This document shows positions 14,404 through 15,005 of a stretch of 15,005 nt of DNA, in pieces; positions within the stretch are counted from its first letter, which is position 1, and every line of letters starts with the position of its first letter. The notes under the pieces are model-generated. The model did no database searches. It worked only from the letters and a program-made list of their open reading frames with translations, and was not told where the DNA came from. This DNA is from JADGRA01 sp035622755. Its GTDB lineage: Bacteria; Myxococcota; Myxococcia; Myxococcales; Myxococcaceae. A program made the position numbers and the translations under genes. The DNA lies in NCBI GenBank assembly GCA_035622755.1, contig DASPUU010000138.1:1-15005 (forward strand), written 5' to 3'.

Positions 14404-15005
14404 GGATCTCCTGCTCGAGGTGGGGACCGAGGAGCTGCCCGCCTCCTTCGTCGTGCCGGCGCTCGAGGACCTGACGCGCGGGCTCGGCGAGCAGCTCGGA
14501 GCGGCGCGCCTCGCTCACGGAGCCCTGCACGCCTCGGGGACCCCGCGGCGCCTGGCCGTCCTGGCCGAGTCGGTGGCCGAGCGCAGCCCCGACGTCCGCC
14601 GCGAGGTGCTCGGCCCGCCGGTGAAGGCCGCCTTCGCCGCGGATGGAACGCCCACCCGGGCGGCGGTGAAGTTCGCCGAGGGCCAGGGGAGGACCGTGCG
14701 CGAGCTCCGCCGGGTCCAGACCCCGCGGGGGGAATACCTGGCCGCCGACGTGGAGGAGCGCGGGCAGCCGGCCTCGGAGCTTCTCCCCGAGGCGCTCTCC
14801 CGGGTGGTTCATGCCCTGGCCTTCCGCAAGTCGATGCGCTGGGGGGACGTGGAGCAGGCGTTCGCCCGCCCGGTCCAGTGGCTGGTGGCGCTGCACGGGT
14901 CGGAGGTCGTGCCGTTCGTCTTCGCCGACGTACGGAGCGGCCGCGAGACCCGCGGGCACCGCTTCCTCGCCCCGGAGCCGCTGCCTCTCGCCCACGCCCG
15001 CGACC
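14396..15005 (+). CDS. glyS: Glycyl-tRNA synthetase beta subunit, 3'-truncated by window edge
   Basis: The first 203 residues of a protein usually near 690-700. The GTG start gives AEDLLLEVGTEELPASFVVP, the standard GlyS N-terminus. GTPRRLAVLAE, VLGPPVKAAF, FRKSMRWGDVEQAFARPVQW and GHRFLAPEP are further family landmarks. The beta subunit binds and positions tRNA-Gly for the GlyQ active site. The start lies inside glyQ (8-nt overlap, GTGGCTGA), so translation is probably coupled to keep the subunits in 1:1 ratio. No frameshift is seen up to the window end. Confidence 0.96.

Overview
The window is a GC-rich (roughly 70% G+C), gene-dense stretch of a bacterial chromosome, most likely from the Myxococcota (formerly Deltaproteobacteria). 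Pointers to that group are a Tgl-like six-TPR lipoprotein (Tgl is a type IV pilus assembly protein of Myxococcus), Cys-rich secreted lipoproteins of a style common in myxobacteria, and frequent GTG/TTG starts. This is a judgement from gene content; no database search was possible. I saw no mobile element, tRNA, rRNA or CRISPR array, and no gap between genes is longer than about 170 bases.

Left part (1-5259, all + strand): the 3' end of hemB (porphobilinogen synthase), a small DUF4177-like protein, an RDD-family membrane protein overlapping it by 4 nt, a 711-residue protein made of two fused D-Ala-D-Ala-ligase-like ATP-grasp units, and a DmpA/P1-type self-processing aminopeptidase.

Middle part (5260-9356, all + strand): a 43-residue very basic protein, two phasin-like helical proteins (the first with a convincing sigma70-type promoter), then a tight run of a lytic transglycosylase, a conserved protein of unknown function, the Tgl-like TPR lipoprotein and recO. 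Transglycosylase plus Tgl suggests envelope or pilus assembly; recO looks like a housekeeping passenger.

Right part: two minus-strand genes, converging on recO with only 4 nt between stops, encode a von Willebrand factor A lipoprotein and, 1 nt downstream, a lipoprotein with about 73 cysteines including seven exact 21-residue CC-x12-C-x-C-x4 repeats. A divergent + strand lipoprotein, also with a Cys cluster, starts about 70-90 bases away. The window ends with glyQ (TTG start) and the 5' part of glyS, overlapping by 8 nt: the two subunits of the tetrameric glycyl-tRNA synthetase.

The least ordinary items are the double ATP-grasp protein beside the DmpA-type peptidase, and the vWA/Cys-repeat lipoprotein locus. 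Both are described from sequence features; their functions are not established here.
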